From contig NZ_JBAMDA010000001.1 of NCBI RefSeq assembly GCF_036964665.1, forward strand, positions 186,001 to 250,000: a DNA stretch of 64,000 nucleotides, given 5' to 3'. This DNA comes from Nitrobacter sp. NHB1 (GTDB lineage: Bacteria; Pseudomonadota; Alphaproteobacteria; Rhizobiales; Xanthobacteraceae). Position 1 is the stretch's first letter. Every line of letters starts with the position of its first letter. The translations under genes were made by a program, and so were the position numbers. Positions 1 to 9,356 of this stretch are shown here, piece after piece. The notes under the pieces were generated by a model. That model searched no databases. It was not told where the DNA came from and saw only the letters and a list, made by a program, of their open reading frames with translations.

Positions 1-1
1 G

Positions 2-3000
2 ACGACGCTGTCACGGATCAGGGAAAAGCTGCAACTCGAAGCGGACGGTCTGTTCACGCCGCGCCGGTCGAGCGGCAAGCCATTCTATCTGGCGCTGGAT
101 CGCCGTGACAACGCGGACAGGAGATTGCGCGATGCCATCGTGACGCGTGAGGCTCTACAACAGTCGGAAAGCGCGGCGCGTGACGCGAATGAGCATCTGG
201 AGGCACTGACCGCGGAACATAAGGTGAGTGGCAGTACGCTGGCGCGCTGGCAGCGGACGTTGCGCGTGTACCCGAAGCTGGCGCGGCTTGAGCAACTCGC
301 CGCGGAATTGGCGGCATTTGCTGACCTGCCAGCGGTGCCATCGCAATCGCTCGTGGAATGGCGCCAATCGCTTGACGCGGAAGCCGCGTTCGATCGCGAG
401 ATGTCCACGCTGGACATGGCCGATGCGGCGGATCGCGCAGAGATTGCTGCCTTGGCTGTCAACGAGACGCTGCTATCGGAAAGAGATGCGATCGACGCGC
501 TGCGCGAACGGCTCGGCGCGATACGCAAGGCCATCGAGGATTTGCCGCGACGCCGGCAGGCGCGCGATGCAGCGAGAGACGCGCTGGACGATGCCGCTCG
601 GCGTCTCGGGCTGGCGTCGCATGAGGCGCTGCTGGAACGATTGCCGACCGACCTCGCGCTGGCGCATGTGCGCGATCTGCTCGATCGGGCCGGGCGCCTC
701 CAACAGGCGATCACCGATGCCGACATGCGGCACGCCCGCGCGCAGCAGGAACTTCAGGATATCGCGGCCGGGGAAAGCGAGGCCCATGCCGTGATCGATC
801 CCGAACAGTTGCGGCAGCGCCTCGATGCTTTGGGCGACATTCCCGCGCAAGCCGACCGGCTGCGCCACGACACAGCATCGCTCGATATCGAGTCCGGCGC
901 GCTGGTCGCGGAGGCGGCTTCGCTGGATCCGTTGCCGGGCGCGCTCGAAACGTTACGGTCGCTACCGTTGCCAGACGGGGCCAGCATTGCAAATCATGCC
1001 CGTGCTGCGGAGCGAAACGAAAGCGAGGAGAAGTGGCTTCGCGACGCGCTTAATGCTGCCGACAATGCGATCGCCGCGTCCGAGTCCGAACTCGCCCGGC
1101 TGGCGAGCAGCGGTTCAGGGCCGACGCGTGTCGATCTCGCGGGCGCGCGACAAGAGCGGGACATCCATCTTGACGGACTGCGCGCCGTGCTCGACGGAGA
1201 TCAGGCCTCGCGCTTTGCGCGCCTGTCCGACGTGATGCGATCGTCCCAGATCATCGATAGCATGACGGATTTGTTGCTGGCCGACACCGGACGCGCCGCC
1301 CGGCAGGAAGATGCGCAACAGCGCATCGCCGCCGGCCGCGCAGAACGTGAGCGGATCGTGACGAGACTGGCCAACCTGCGGACGCAGATAACTGCGGCCG
1401 CCGCGGCATGGACGCAGCAATGGGCGCCATCGGGTTTGACACCACGCAGTCCGGCCGTGATGCAGCGTTGGCGCGAGCGTCTGGACGGCATTCTCAATCG
1501 GTTGGACAAACGCGATGCGCAGAAGGCGGGCATCGACGCTCTGGCGGCAACGCTCGATGCAAACAAAGCTGCCGTTATTGCGTTTCTCGAAGGCGCCGGC
1601 CGGTCACCGGATCGTACATTGCCGCCGAATATCCTTTTTCGTGAAGCCAAGGCGCGATTTGATGAATTGCAAAGGGCGTGGACTGAGGCGAGAGCGCGGT
1701 CGGCGTCGAAGATGCGGATCGAACGTGATGTGAGGGAAGCCACTGCGGCGCGCGATGCGGCGCAATCGGGACTCTCGGATCTGCTTCAGGTGTGGCCGAT
1801 GGCAATGACCGGCATCGGCTTGACGGGCGAGGCGACGACGCCTCAGGCCGAAGCGGCGTTGACGGTCTGGAACTCGGTTGTGGTGCCCAAAGCGAGCCAT
1901 GAGCGCGAGGGACGCAGCGTCAAGACCATGGAAGCGGATATTCGGACGTTCGACCGTGACGTGTTCGACATCGCGCGCAGCGTCGCGCCGCATCTTGGAA
2001 GCGAAGACGCGCAAGAAACACTGGCGCGGCTCCTGGCTGCGCTGGCAGAAACGCGGAGCGCTGGTGAGGCTCGCAAGCGTTTGTTTGAGGCGTGCGCGAA
2101 ACGGGCTGCGGCCCGCAAGGGCCTCGAGGCTCAGCGCGCGTCGGCCACGATGGTGCTTGACGAAGCTCGCCGAATTCTGGCCGTCGCCGACAGCGCCGCA
2201 TTGCATGATACGATAGATCGCCTCTCGGCGAGGGGACAACTGGAGAACGAGCGGGCGCGATTGCTGCGCGATCTCCACGAGGCAAGCGACGGCCGCGACG
2301 AGGCGGCGTTGAGGCGGGAGCAAGAGGGGCTCGATCTCGATCAATTACCGGGTGACATCGCGCTGGAAACGATTCGACAGGAGCAATTGCTCAAGGATAT
2401 CACCAGCGCGTCCGCTCTCAGTCATCAAAAGCAGGGCGAGCTAGATGCCTTGTTGAAGGGGCGCGATGCGAGCGGCACGGCTGCAGAACGAGCGGAGGCC
2501 AACGCCGAGCTTTTGTCCGTTGCCGAGCGCTGGCTGCTGCGGGCCGCCGCATCCCGGCTTGCCGCCCGTACCATCGAGCGGCATCGCGCCATGGTGCAGG
2601 ATCCGCTGATCTCGCGCGCGGGCACGCTGTTTGCAATGGCGACCGGCGATGCTTTCACCGGTCTCGGCGTCGCTTATGGAGACGACGATCAGCCGATCCT
2701 TGTCGCGCAGCGTAATAGTAATAACGGAGAGCATGTGCAGATCACGGGTCTCAGCGAGGGGACACGCGATCAGTTGTTTTTGGCGTTACGCCTGGCACTG
2801 CTCGAGCGCCGGACATCGGAGCCAATGCCGTTCATTGGCGACGACCTGCTGACGAGCTTCGATGATGAGCGCACGCTGGCGGGACTTCGGTTGCTGGCCG
2901 CTGCCGGAAAGCATCAGCAGATTATTTTGTTCACGCATCACAGGCATGTCGTGAATCTGGCGAGAACCGTGCAGGATCATGCGGTCGATTTCATCGATCT

Positions 3001-3004
3001 GTGA
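2..3004 (+). CDS. YhaN-like AAA/SMC-type ATPase, 5'-truncated by window
   Basis: The reading frame is open from base 2, so the start lies off the window; about 1,000 codons are visible. Most of the protein is a long Ala/Arg/Glu-rich coiled coil. The C-terminal ATPase head has an ABC-signature-like segment (LSEGTRDQLFLALRLA, from about base 2750), a Walker-B-like PFIGDDLLTSFDD (from about 2828) and a FTHHRHVV histidine-loop segment near the end. This is the layout of Rad50/SbcC-like YhaN proteins, which usually pair with an SbcD-like nuclease; that partner would lie upstream and is not visible. DNA repair or DNA-end processing is inferred from the family. The gene converges with the small secreted-protein gene on its right. 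Confidence 0.85.
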   Translation, partial: TTLSRIREKLQLEADGLFTPRRSSGKPFYLALDRRDNADRRLRDAIVTREALQQSESAARDANEHLEALTAEHKVSGSTLARWQRTLRVYPKLARLEQLAAELAAFADLPAVPSQSLVEWRQSLDAEAAFDREMSTLDMADAADRAEIAALAVNETLLSERDAIDALRERLGAIRKAIEDLPRRRQARDAARDALDDAARRLGLASHEALLERLPTDLALAHVRDLLDRAGRLQQAITDADMRHARAQQELQDIAAGESEAHAVIDPEQLRQRLDALGDIPAQADRLRHDTASLDIESGALVAEAASLDPLPGALETLRSLPLPDGASIANHARAAERNESEEKWLRDALNAADNAIAASESELARLASSGSGPTRVDLAGARQERDIHLDGLRAVLDGDQASRFARLSDVMRSSQIIDSMTDLLLADTGRAARQEDAQQRIAAGRAERERIVTRLANLRTQITAAAAAWTQQWAPSGLTPRSPAVMQRWRERLDGILNRLDKRDAQKAGIDALAATLDANKAAVIAFLEGAGRSPDRTLPPNILFREAKARFDELQRAWTEARARSASKMRIERDVREATAARDAAQSGLSDLLQVWPMAMTGIGLTGEATTPQAEAALTVWNSVVVPKASHEREGRSVKTMEADIRTFDRDVFDIARSVAPHLGSEDAQETLARLLAALAETRSAGEARKRLFEACAKRAAARKGLEAQRASATMVLDEARRILAVADSAALHDTIDRLSARGQLENERARLLRDLHEASDGRDEAALRREQEGLDLDQLPGDIALETIRQEQLLKDITSASALSHQKQGELDALLKGRDASGTAAERAEANAELLSVAERWLLRAAASRLAARTIERHRAMVQDPLISRAGTLFAMATGDAFTGLGVAYGDDDQPILVAQRNSNNGEHVQITGLSEGTRDQLFLALRLALLERRTSEPMPFIGDDLLTSFDDERTLAGLRLLAAAGKHQQIILFTHHRHVVNLARTVQDHAVDFIDL

Positions 3005-3095
3005 TGTCGGCCGGAATCCGATGAGGGGTAGAGCAAGCGATTGGGGAAGGTCCTCGACGTTTTGCATCGCAGCGGGGAAATGAAGCTGAAAGGTC

Positions 3096-3111
3096 GCAAG
3101 TTTCTACTTGC
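3096..3111. terminator. small hairpin between convergent genes
   Basis: A perfect 6-bp stem (GCAAGT/ACTTGC) with a 4-base loop covers the stop codon of the minus-strand gene. There is no strong T-run on either side, so terminator function is only a possibility. Confidence 0.25.
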
Positions 3112-3469
3112 CGTCTGACACGCTCTTCAGCACCTCGCGCGCGCCGGGCGTGACCGTTCCTTCGTTCAGCGCGTTGACATCGGCCAAGGTAAGCTTGCTG
3201 TTTGCAATCCCGTTGGTCATGCGCGTACACCACGCCTCAGTCGCCTTTTCCACCGGCACGCCCATGAGCTTGGCAAGTTTTTCCAGGCTAACGCCGATGC
3301 CTTGCTTGATGCAGGTTGTGATGGCCGACTGCCGCTCCGCATCGTTGGCTTTGAGAGCAGCGGACAATTGCTGAAACTCATGCTCGTTGGCCGCGATCTG
3401 CGCCCATACCGGAGCGGCGGGAAGGAAGCCGAGAAGAACAATCGTCGTGACAATCGATTTCATTTGCAT
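3104..3469 (-). CDS. small secreted protein of unknown function
   Basis: This is a 121-residue protein with a clear Sec signal peptide (MQMKSIVTTIVLLGFLPAAP, ending near VWA-Q). The mature part is a short helical domain with two cysteines (TTCIKQG and EAWCTRM) that could form a disulfide. The frame extends further upstream, but the ATG at 3469 has AGAGAA about seven bases before it and puts the signal peptide at the N-terminus. I do not recognise the family. It is the last gene in a minus-strand series of exported proteins but is about 140 bases from its neighbour, so it may have its own promoter. Confidence 0.7.
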   Translation of the reverse strand: MQMKSIVTTIVLLGFLPAAPVWAQIAANEHEFQQLSAALKANDAERQSAITTCIKQGIGVSLEKLAKLMGVPVEKATEAWCTRMTNGIANSKLTLADVNALNEGTVTPGAREVLKSVSDGK

Positions 3470-3611
3470 GATGGTTCTCTTTTTCTTTCTATCTCGTTTG
3501 CCGCTATCGCCTGCGACGGCGATCATCCATGGCCGGGAATCCATGATTGCCGCGTCAGCGGATGCAGCAAGGAAGTCCTTCACTTGATGCTGTGGCTTTG
3601 CCGACCGCGCA

Positions 3612-5300
3612 TCACTTGCTCCGTGTCATGCTGCCGTCGAAGCCGCAAGAGCCACCGTGATAAAGGGTGCACGGTCCGGCCACTTCAGTCGTCAGCACTC
3701 CCTTGCTATCGAGCGACAACTTCACGCGGCAGACAGGGATGTCACGATTATTCGGCTCGTAGCTTTCGCCGACGAGCACCGCATTGCCCTCGGGCTTGCC
3801 GTAGAGCGTGACGGCGCCCGAGCAGCCCGGCATTCCGGCGACCAGATCGATCACCAGATAGTCCGGTTTGGCCGTGCCGCGCCGGATGGTGGCCGAGACA
3901 GAGCCGTTGCCGCTGCCTTCCCATTTTCCAACCCATGGATCGGGGAGGGCGGTATTTGCCGTTGCCGGGAGTGTTTCGGAAATGGGCTTGGAGGTTGGCG
4001 CGCTGCCAACGGCTTCCAGATAGGCGAGGCACACGCGCCTGGTGCTGTCGTCATCCGCATCCGGGCCGGTCTCTTCAGTGGCATCGCGCGTGCAGGACCC
4101 GCTGGCCCAATAGATGAGGATGTCGCCGTCAGCCGACATGTTGATCGGTCTAGTCTCGGTCGAGCCGCCGCGCGTGCCCTTGAGCCGCCGTGTCACGCGG
4201 CTGTCCGGATCGGTGACGACGAGCCCGTCATCGCCATTGTAGAAAAGCCTGGTGCCACTCGGATCGAGCTGAAAGTCCTTCAGCTCCCAGCTGCCGGAGG
4301 TAATGATGCGCGGCTCCTCGTCGCCGTTGCGCGCAGCCCTGACATCGAAGGAGCCATGTCCCTTGTTCTGAGCCCAGGCGATAAACGCGCCGCCTTTCTG
4401 CTCGTCATAACTGTCATCGTTGAAGCCGGGCGGCCGTTTTTCCTCGGGGATCTCGCTGTTGTAGAATACCGCTTTGCGTGCGGCATTGGAGGCAGCGATT
4501 TTTTCGGCCACGTCCGGGGGCGGCTTCATCTCGGCATAGCCGTCCATATCGGCGCCGAACACGCCGTCCTCGCCGCGCGGTCGGCGCGCGCGAACATAAA
4601 AGCGGCCATCATCCCCCCAAAACCACGAATTGAGTTCCGAAATATCTTCGGGCTTCTCCGCCGCACCCTTGTGCTTGCGCGGCGAGGCAACGGCCAGCCG
4701 TCCGCTTGCCGGCTGGTAGAGCCAGACCTGCTTGACGTAGCCGGCGCCGTCCTCGACGCCCAAAGCCATCAGCGTCTTGTCGGGCGAGAACTGGGCCTGA
4801 TAGCCGGCCGGCTGCCAGTCGTCGGGATAGGCCGCCTTCGACGGCTCGATCGGCACGGTCTTGATGTTGACCGGCACCAGAGGCGGCGCGGCAAGATCCA
4901 TGAGTTGGGCGATGCGTGGCGGATAAATGAACTGGAGGCACATGAGTTGCCCGAATTGCTGCGGGCTCAATCCTTCCTCGCTGCCTTCCCTCGGCTTCAC
5001 GGTCTTCAGCCCGCAGCGGCGGTCGCGCTCGGCCAGCCATGCTTTCTGATCCGCCTTGACCGACGCGATGGCAGCTTCGCCATCGTGGGCAGCAATCGCC
5101 TTCTTGTAAGCCGCCGCCATGCGGCCATCGAGCGACCCCACCGTGTCCCATGCGCAGATCGCCTTGTCGATCTGGCGCGTTGCCTTGGCGCAGTCGAAGC
5201 CCGGACCGGAAGCGTTCGCCGGAGCTGCCGGCAGCAACATCAAGGCGCAGGTCATGATTGCCGGGGCGATCGTATGCCGGACCATGTGTGTCCTCGTCAT
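3612..5300 (-). CDS. secreted LprI-domain / beta-propeller-like protein
   Basis: A 562-residue protein with a signal peptide (IMTCALMLLPAAPANA). Next comes a Cys-containing LprI/DUF1311-like segment (FDCAKATRQIDKAIC ... LAERDRRC, about residues 35-105), as in lysozyme-inhibitor-type proteins. A long region with repeated PDKTLMALG- and PSGTRLFYNGDDG-like strands resembles a periplasmic WD40/TolB-type propeller. The last 110 residues are a further beta-rich domain with cysteines. The ATG at 5300 overlaps the upstream stop as ATGA, indicating translational coupling. It is a paralogue of the gene at 6265-7569. The function is unknown; a periplasmic envelope role is inferred. Confidence 0.75.
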   Translation of the reverse strand: MTRTHMVRHTIAPAIMTCALMLLPAAPANASGPGFDCAKATRQIDKAICAWDTVGSLDGRMAAAYKKAIAAHDGEAAIASVKADQKAWLAERDRRCGLKTVKPREGSEEGLSPQQFGQLMCLQFIYPPRIAQLMDLAAPPLVPVNIKTVPIEPSKAAYPDDWQPAGYQAQFSPDKTLMALGVEDGAGYVKQVWLYQPASGRLAVASPRKHKGAAEKPEDISELNSWFWGDDGRFYVRARRPRGEDGVFGADMDGYAEMKPPPDVAEKIAASNAARKAVFYNSEIPEEKRPPGFNDDSYDEQKGGAFIAWAQNKGHGSFDVRAARNGDEEPRIITSGSWELKDFQLDPSGTRLFYNGDDGLVVTDPDSRVTRRLKGTRGGSTETRPINMSADGDILIYWASGSCTRDATEETGPDADDDSTRRVCLAYLEAVGSAPTSKPISETLPATANTALPDPWVGKWEGSGNGSVSATIRRGTAKPDYLVIDLVAGMPGCSGAVTLYGKPEGNAVLVGESYEPNNRDIPVCRVKLSLDSKGVLTTEVAGPCTLYHGGSCGFDGSMTRSK

Positions 5301-6268
5301 TTTTGCGTGCTCGAAGAAGCGGAATCCGGATCGACAAAGAACAGGACGCCAAGCTGGCGTTCGGGCGTGAGATTCTTTGCCGTCCATTCGAATGTGGTCG
5401 GCGAAACATTTTTCGCTTCCAGCGGGCAGAACGCGACCAGATTGACGGCCGCGCCCTTGTCGACCGTCAGTCGATAGTGGCCGACCGGCCCGCGCCATCC
5501 GCCCGCAGCGAGATGCGTGACGCTGTAAAGCTCATAGGAAGGTTTGCGTAAAAAGGCCCGGCGCACGGCATCGTCGATGCAATAGGCCCGCGTCGCCGAG
5601 CCGCCCGGGTCAACACTCGAACCTATGTCGCTCAAGTATTCGGAAACCGGGGCATAGCTTATCTCGACGCGCGTTTCGCCCGGCTCGAAGGTCTGGTCCC
5701 ACTCGAAATCGGCCTGATAGTTCCATTGCGCCGTGTCACCATGAACCAGGCCGCTCGCTTCAAGCTTCGTCTGCACCTGCGAAGGCAGGTGCTGCCACGG
5801 CGACTCTCCATCGGGGCCGGAGAGCAAGGGCACGCCGGCGTCGAGTAATTGCCGTGTCACGTCCTTTCCATCCAGCAGCGCATGGCCGTGGCCGGCGAAC
5901 GCCAGCGGCTTGCCGTTCACGCGCACGGAAAGGTTCAGATAATTGGGTGGCTGCGTGTCTGCGGCGAGTCCCGCGGCCTCGGAGTTCTCGCTGAGGGCTG
6001 CGATATCGGGATTGGCATCCACCGGCATCTCGGGCATGGCGAAGCTGAAATGTGCTGTCTGATGCGCGGGAGATTTGAAGATATAAGCCAGCCGGACGGA
6101 ATGGAGCGAGATATGCACCTCCTGCCGCTCCACGCTCATGCCGGCCGGCAGATCGAAAACCGGACCGGTGGCGGCATAACCGACGCCGCGCCCTTCGCTC
6201 TCTGCAAGGGCTGGGATTGCAGCGAAGGTGGTCGCGCAACAAAGTGCGGCAAGCAGGGTACGCATCAT
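5297..6268 (-). CDS. DUF4424-like secreted protein
   Basis: A 323-residue protein with a signal peptide (MMRTLLAALCCATTFAAIPA). The mature part matches the general pattern of DUF4424 exported proteins: an N-terminal GVGYAATGPVFDLPAG strand, a central FSFAMPEMPVDANPD segment, and a C-terminal YCIDDAVRRAF ... RLTVDKG block. No catalytic residues are known. Start and stop both overlap the neighbours by four bases (ATGA), so it is co-translated with the two LprI/propeller proteins on either side. Family assignment is from recall of the sequence pattern. Confidence 0.7.
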   Translation of the reverse strand: MMRTLLAALCCATTFAAIPALAESEGRGVGYAATGPVFDLPAGMSVERQEVHISLHSVRLAYIFKSPAHQTAHFSFAMPEMPVDANPDIAALSENSEAAGLAADTQPPNYLNLSVRVNGKPLAFAGHGHALLDGKDVTRQLLDAGVPLLSGPDGESPWQHLPSQVQTKLEASGLVHGDTAQWNYQADFEWDQTFEPGETRVEISYAPVSEYLSDIGSSVDPGGSATRAYCIDDAVRRAFLRKPSYELYSVTHLAAGGWRGPVGHYRLTVDKGAAVNLVAFCPLEAKNVSPTTFEWTAKNLTPERQLGVLFFVDPDSASSSTQK

Positions 6269-7569
6269 TTGCCTGCCTCCGGTTTTGGCAGATGCGCGAG
6301 ACAAAACCGGCCCGGCTTGCTTTCGTCCTGTGCCGTCAGGAATTCGTCGCTGCACTGGTTGCGTGTCGACCACACGAACAGGCAGCGGTCGGCGGAGATC
6401 GCATAAGGTTTGTCGCCGCGCGAAGTGCCCGCGATGCGCCGCTCGCCGCGCGTTGTCATGTCGAAGCTGGTGATTCCCGTATCGGCCGAATAGACGAGTT
6501 GTGAGCGGCGGGTATCGAAGAGATATTGCCACAGGCCCCATGAGCCCCACGCCACCAGATAGTCCGGCGACCCGGACGCCCGCTTGCGCGTTCTCAATTC
6601 GATCGTGCCGTGGCCGAGATCGTAGGCCCATGCGAGGAAGTCGCGATTGCCCCGGATGGTTTCGAGGATGTCCCAGTCGCTTTCCGGCACCTCGTCCTGC
6701 CCGACCACGCCCGGTCGGCTCGCATCGTCGAGCAGTGCGTAGATATCGCCCGGCACCTCGTTCAGCCGGCGATTGGCGTCAACCGTGGCCGCATAGACAA
6801 CGGTCGTGCCTTCCTCGCCTTGGCCGTCCTTGCTCGACACCGCAACGCGCGCGTAAAGCGTGTCGCCCCGCCAGGCCAGCGAGTTGATCGCCAGCGGCGA
6901 GCCGTCGGGATGGGGTTGTTGCTGGTCCGGTTTCGGCGTCGCCGCGACCAGCTTGCGATCGGCAACCCGATAAAGCCAGATTTGGTCGGGGACGTCGAGT
7001 TCTTGGCTGGGCAGCAGGATCGCCAGCATCGCACCGTCGGGCGACGCTTTTATCCCCGCGATGCGCGGTTCGGCTCCCTCGACGATCTCGGGGCGGGCCG
7101 CCGCGATCGGCTTGAGGTTGATCGCCTCGATGTCGCGCAGCGGCAAGGGCGCGGCGGCAATATCCTGCAGCCCGCGGCGGCGATTGAGATAGACACTGTT
7201 CAGGCAGTCATAGGCCTGGCTCCGCAATGCGGTGGACGGCGCGGACAGTTCCGCGAACGAACGGTCGGCGATGCAGCGGCGGTCACGTTCGCGCACCCAG
7301 TCGCGCTGGCTGGCCAGCAGATCGTCGCGCGCGGCGCCGACCACGGCATTGCCCGCGGCACGATAGCTGCGCGACAGGGCAAGGTCGTTCCAGCGCAATA
7401 CCGCCTGAGAGCAGATGAATTTTTCGATCGCGCTTGCGGCCTTCTTGCAATCGAAACTCGCTTCCACGGCGCCCGCGGGATCGGCGCTCGCCAATCCATC
7501 CAGGAGTACGGCGAAACAAAGGAGAAACGCTTTCACCCCGCATACAACGGGCTGCGCAAAGCTAGTCAT
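6265..7569 (-). CDS. secreted LprI-domain / beta-propeller-like protein, paralogue
   Basis: A 434-residue protein with a signal peptide (VKAFLLCFAVLLDGLASA). The LprI-like segment (FDCKKAASAIEKFIC ... VRERDRRC) and propeller-like repeats (SPDGAMLAILLPSQ, LFVWSTRNQC) parallel those of the protein at 3612-5300, but the C-terminal extra domain is absent. The start at 7569 overlaps the upstream gene's stop by eight bases. The two paralogues flanking a DUF4424 protein suggest duplication within one operon and a shared envelope function, which is not known. Confidence 0.72.
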   Translation of the reverse strand: MTSFAQPVVCGVKAFLLCFAVLLDGLASADPAGAVEASFDCKKAASAIEKFICSQAVLRWNDLALSRSYRAAGNAVVGAARDDLLASQRDWVRERDRRCIADRSFAELSAPSTALRSQAYDCLNSVYLNRRRGLQDIAAAPLPLRDIEAINLKPIAAARPEIVEGAEPRIAGIKASPDGAMLAILLPSQELDVPDQIWLYRVADRKLVAATPKPDQQQPHPDGSPLAINSLAWRGDTLYARVAVSSKDGQGEEGTTVVYAATVDANRRLNEVPGDIYALLDDASRPGVVGQDEVPESDWDILETIRGNRDFLAWAYDLGHGTIELRTRKRASGSPDYLVAWGSWGLWQYLFDTRRSQLVYSADTGITSFDMTTRGERRIAGTSRGDKPYAISADRCLFVWSTRNQCSDEFLTAQDESKPGRFCLAHLPKPEAGK

Positions 7570-8386
7570 GGACGACGAACTCGCTATTCTCGCACAGGTT
7601 CTGCGTGCCTGCCGGCTTTCCCATGCTGCAGCATTCCTCATCGTCTTTGGCGAGAATCACGGAGATGTCGAAGGTGCAGATCTTGCGCCCGTCGGGAATG
7701 GTGAACGTCCGGCTGGCGCCCGGTTCCAGTTTCTTGTTACCGAACCCGCCGCTTTCGAAGGAATTCACGCCGGTTTGCGAATAGGCAAAGCTCTGTAACG
7801 GTAGCCCGGCCTTGTTGGTCACCGTCACGTCGAGATCGGCGGCCGGCTTGGGAGAATCACAGGCCGCGATCATCCTGGCCGCCGGCCCGGCTGCGCCATT
7901 CATGGCGAAGCGCTGCGTGTGCCCCGCGACCGTGATTTCCAACGGCTCCTTCGAGGCCAGGATGTGTCGCAAGGCCTGATTGAGGAGCAGGTCGGCATGG
8001 AGTTCAACGCCGCCCGAATCCTGGTTGAGGATGGCCTTTTCGGAAAACTCGACCCGCTCTTTGCCCGCCGCCAAACCAACGAGCAGCAGGTCGCCCTCTT
8101 TGGCGCCGCTTTCCTCGTCCTGCACGTCGACTTTCACGACGGACGCACCCGGCCGGCACGAAAACAATAGAACGACATAGTCGCTGTCCGGTATGCCGTA
8201 GGCGAGCACCGTCTTGTTGTCGAAGCTGCCGCCGAACCAGCGCGGCTGCTCTTTATCCTGCGTCGTGGCCGACGATACCGCCGCCGGTATGAGCGCGATC
8301 ATGATTGCCGCGAGGAAAATCCGGTAAATGCCCTGTCCAAAGTAAACTGCTGACTTGGTTTGCTTCACGTCGGCTCCCTTTTCCAT
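7562..8386 (-). CDS. secreted protein of unknown function
   Basis: A 274-residue protein with an N-terminal hydrophobic export signal (FLAAIMIALIPAAVSSA). The mature part is beta-rich. Cysteines are scattered (LLFSCRPG, MIAACDSP, ICTFD, EECCSMG, NLCEN), which suggests disulfides in the periplasm. No catalytic motif is recognised. The gene is eight bases from the upstream membrane protein gene and overlaps the downstream one, so it belongs to the same minus-strand operon. An earlier or later start cannot be excluded. Confidence 0.65.
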   Translation of the reverse strand: MEKGADVKQTKSAVYFGQGIYRIFLAAIMIALIPAAVSSATTQDKEQPRWFGGSFDNKTVLAYGIPDSDYVVLLFSCRPGASVVKVDVQDEESGAKEGDLLLVGLAAGKERVEFSEKAILNQDSGGVELHADLLLNQALRHILASKEPLEITVAGHTQRFAMNGAAGPAARMIAACDSPKPAADLDVTVTNKAGLPLQSFAYSQTGVNSFESGGFGNKKLEPGASRTFTIPDGRKICTFDISVILAKDDEECCSMGKPAGTQNLCENSEFVVHD

Positions 8387-8394
8387 CCCGTTCG

Positions 8395-9207
8395 TCAGCC
8401 GCCGATCGGCCGGAAAAACGTGATGACCGGCCGGAAATTCCAGCCGGAATGGCGGATGATCTCGATCATCGGTTGCTTCAACTCGTTGAGGTCGAACGTA
8501 TAGGCATAGCTGAGGTCGAAGGTTGGCTTGCCGTCCTTGAATTGCAGGCCGAACACCCGCTCATGCTGGTATTCGTAGAAGGTGATGCCGAGGGAGACAC
8601 TCCAATTAAGACTGACGAGATTCGGCCCACGCCCGGCCGACCAGTCGAACGAGGCATATCGGTCTTGCGCACGGGCGTTATGCGCGCCCTCGTCGAGGCG
8701 GAGCACCAGCCGATAGCCTTTGCTCATACCGTGCAGGCGCATCAAGTCGAGCCATTTGGCGTCGGCGTAGCGCCAGTCGATGACGAGTTCGTTGGCGCTG
8801 CTGCCGCGGCTGACGGCAAAGGGGATGTCCTGCTGGTTGAGCGCCAGCAAGCGTGACATCAACACTTCCTTCGCGATGGGGGGAACGCCCGGAACGGCTG
8901 GCTCGCTGCCGGCCCAGGAGGCGACCCGGCCGAAGATAAAGAACTGCATGCCCGCCCAGACGAAAATGCCGTATTTGGCCGCCGTCTTGATCTGTTCGCC
9001 AAAGGCATCCGGCGGGAAAGAGGGAGGGCCGTCGATCAGGCCGTATTTCGCCTGGACCACCGCAATCGTCAGCGCCGGTATACCGATTGCGAATACGAAG
9101 AAATAGATGAAGAACAACAGCACCCGCACGGCCTTTCCCCGGCGCGACGGCAAGCCTGTCGAGCCTTTGCCACCCGCGCCAGCAGCAACGCCGCCCGGCA
9201 AGTTCAT
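8395..9207 (-). CDS. membrane protein of unknown function
   Basis: A 270-residue protein. A basic, Gly-rich N-terminus (GKGSTGLPSRRGKAVR) leads into a strong membrane segment (LLFFIYFFVFAIGIPALTIA); a second hydrophobic stretch follows (YGIFVWAGMQFFIFG). The remaining 150 residues look soluble, with many aromatic strands (FDLSYAYTFDLNEL). The ATG at 9207 is preceded by GGGGAGA and is preferred over longer in-frame starts. It is the first gene of the minus-strand operon that continues through the DUF4424/LprI proteins. The function is unknown; it could anchor or assemble the secreted proteins (inference). Confidence 0.65.
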   Translation of the reverse strand: MNLPGGVAAGAGGKGSTGLPSRRGKAVRVLLFFIYFFVFAIGIPALTIAVVQAKYGLIDGPPSFPPDAFGEQIKTAAKYGIFVWAGMQFFIFGRVASWAGSEPAVPGVPPIAKEVLMSRLLALNQQDIPFAVSRGSSANELVIDWRYADAKWLDLMRLHGMSKGYRLVLRLDEGAHNARAQDRYASFDWSAGRGPNLVSLNWSVSLGITFYEYQHERVFGLQFKDGKPTFDLSYAYTFDLNELKQPMIEIIRHSGWNFRPVITFFRPIGG

Positions 9208-9356
9208 GTTTTCTCCCCGCGATCCTCGCCTCTGCCGATCATGACGCATCGGCGATGAACCGTCGTGGACAGGAAGGAACAGGATGCGGACGAAACGGAA
9301 CAAAATTGACGCCCCGCCACCGCTGTTGCATCCTTGCGACAGGGGGCGATGCAATC

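Noticed and set aside
3657-5477. 606-codon plus-strand frame opposite the LprI/propeller gene
   Set aside because: It is a shadow frame in G+C-rich DNA. It lacks recognisable domains, and the minus strand has a signal peptide, motifs and overlapping gene starts.
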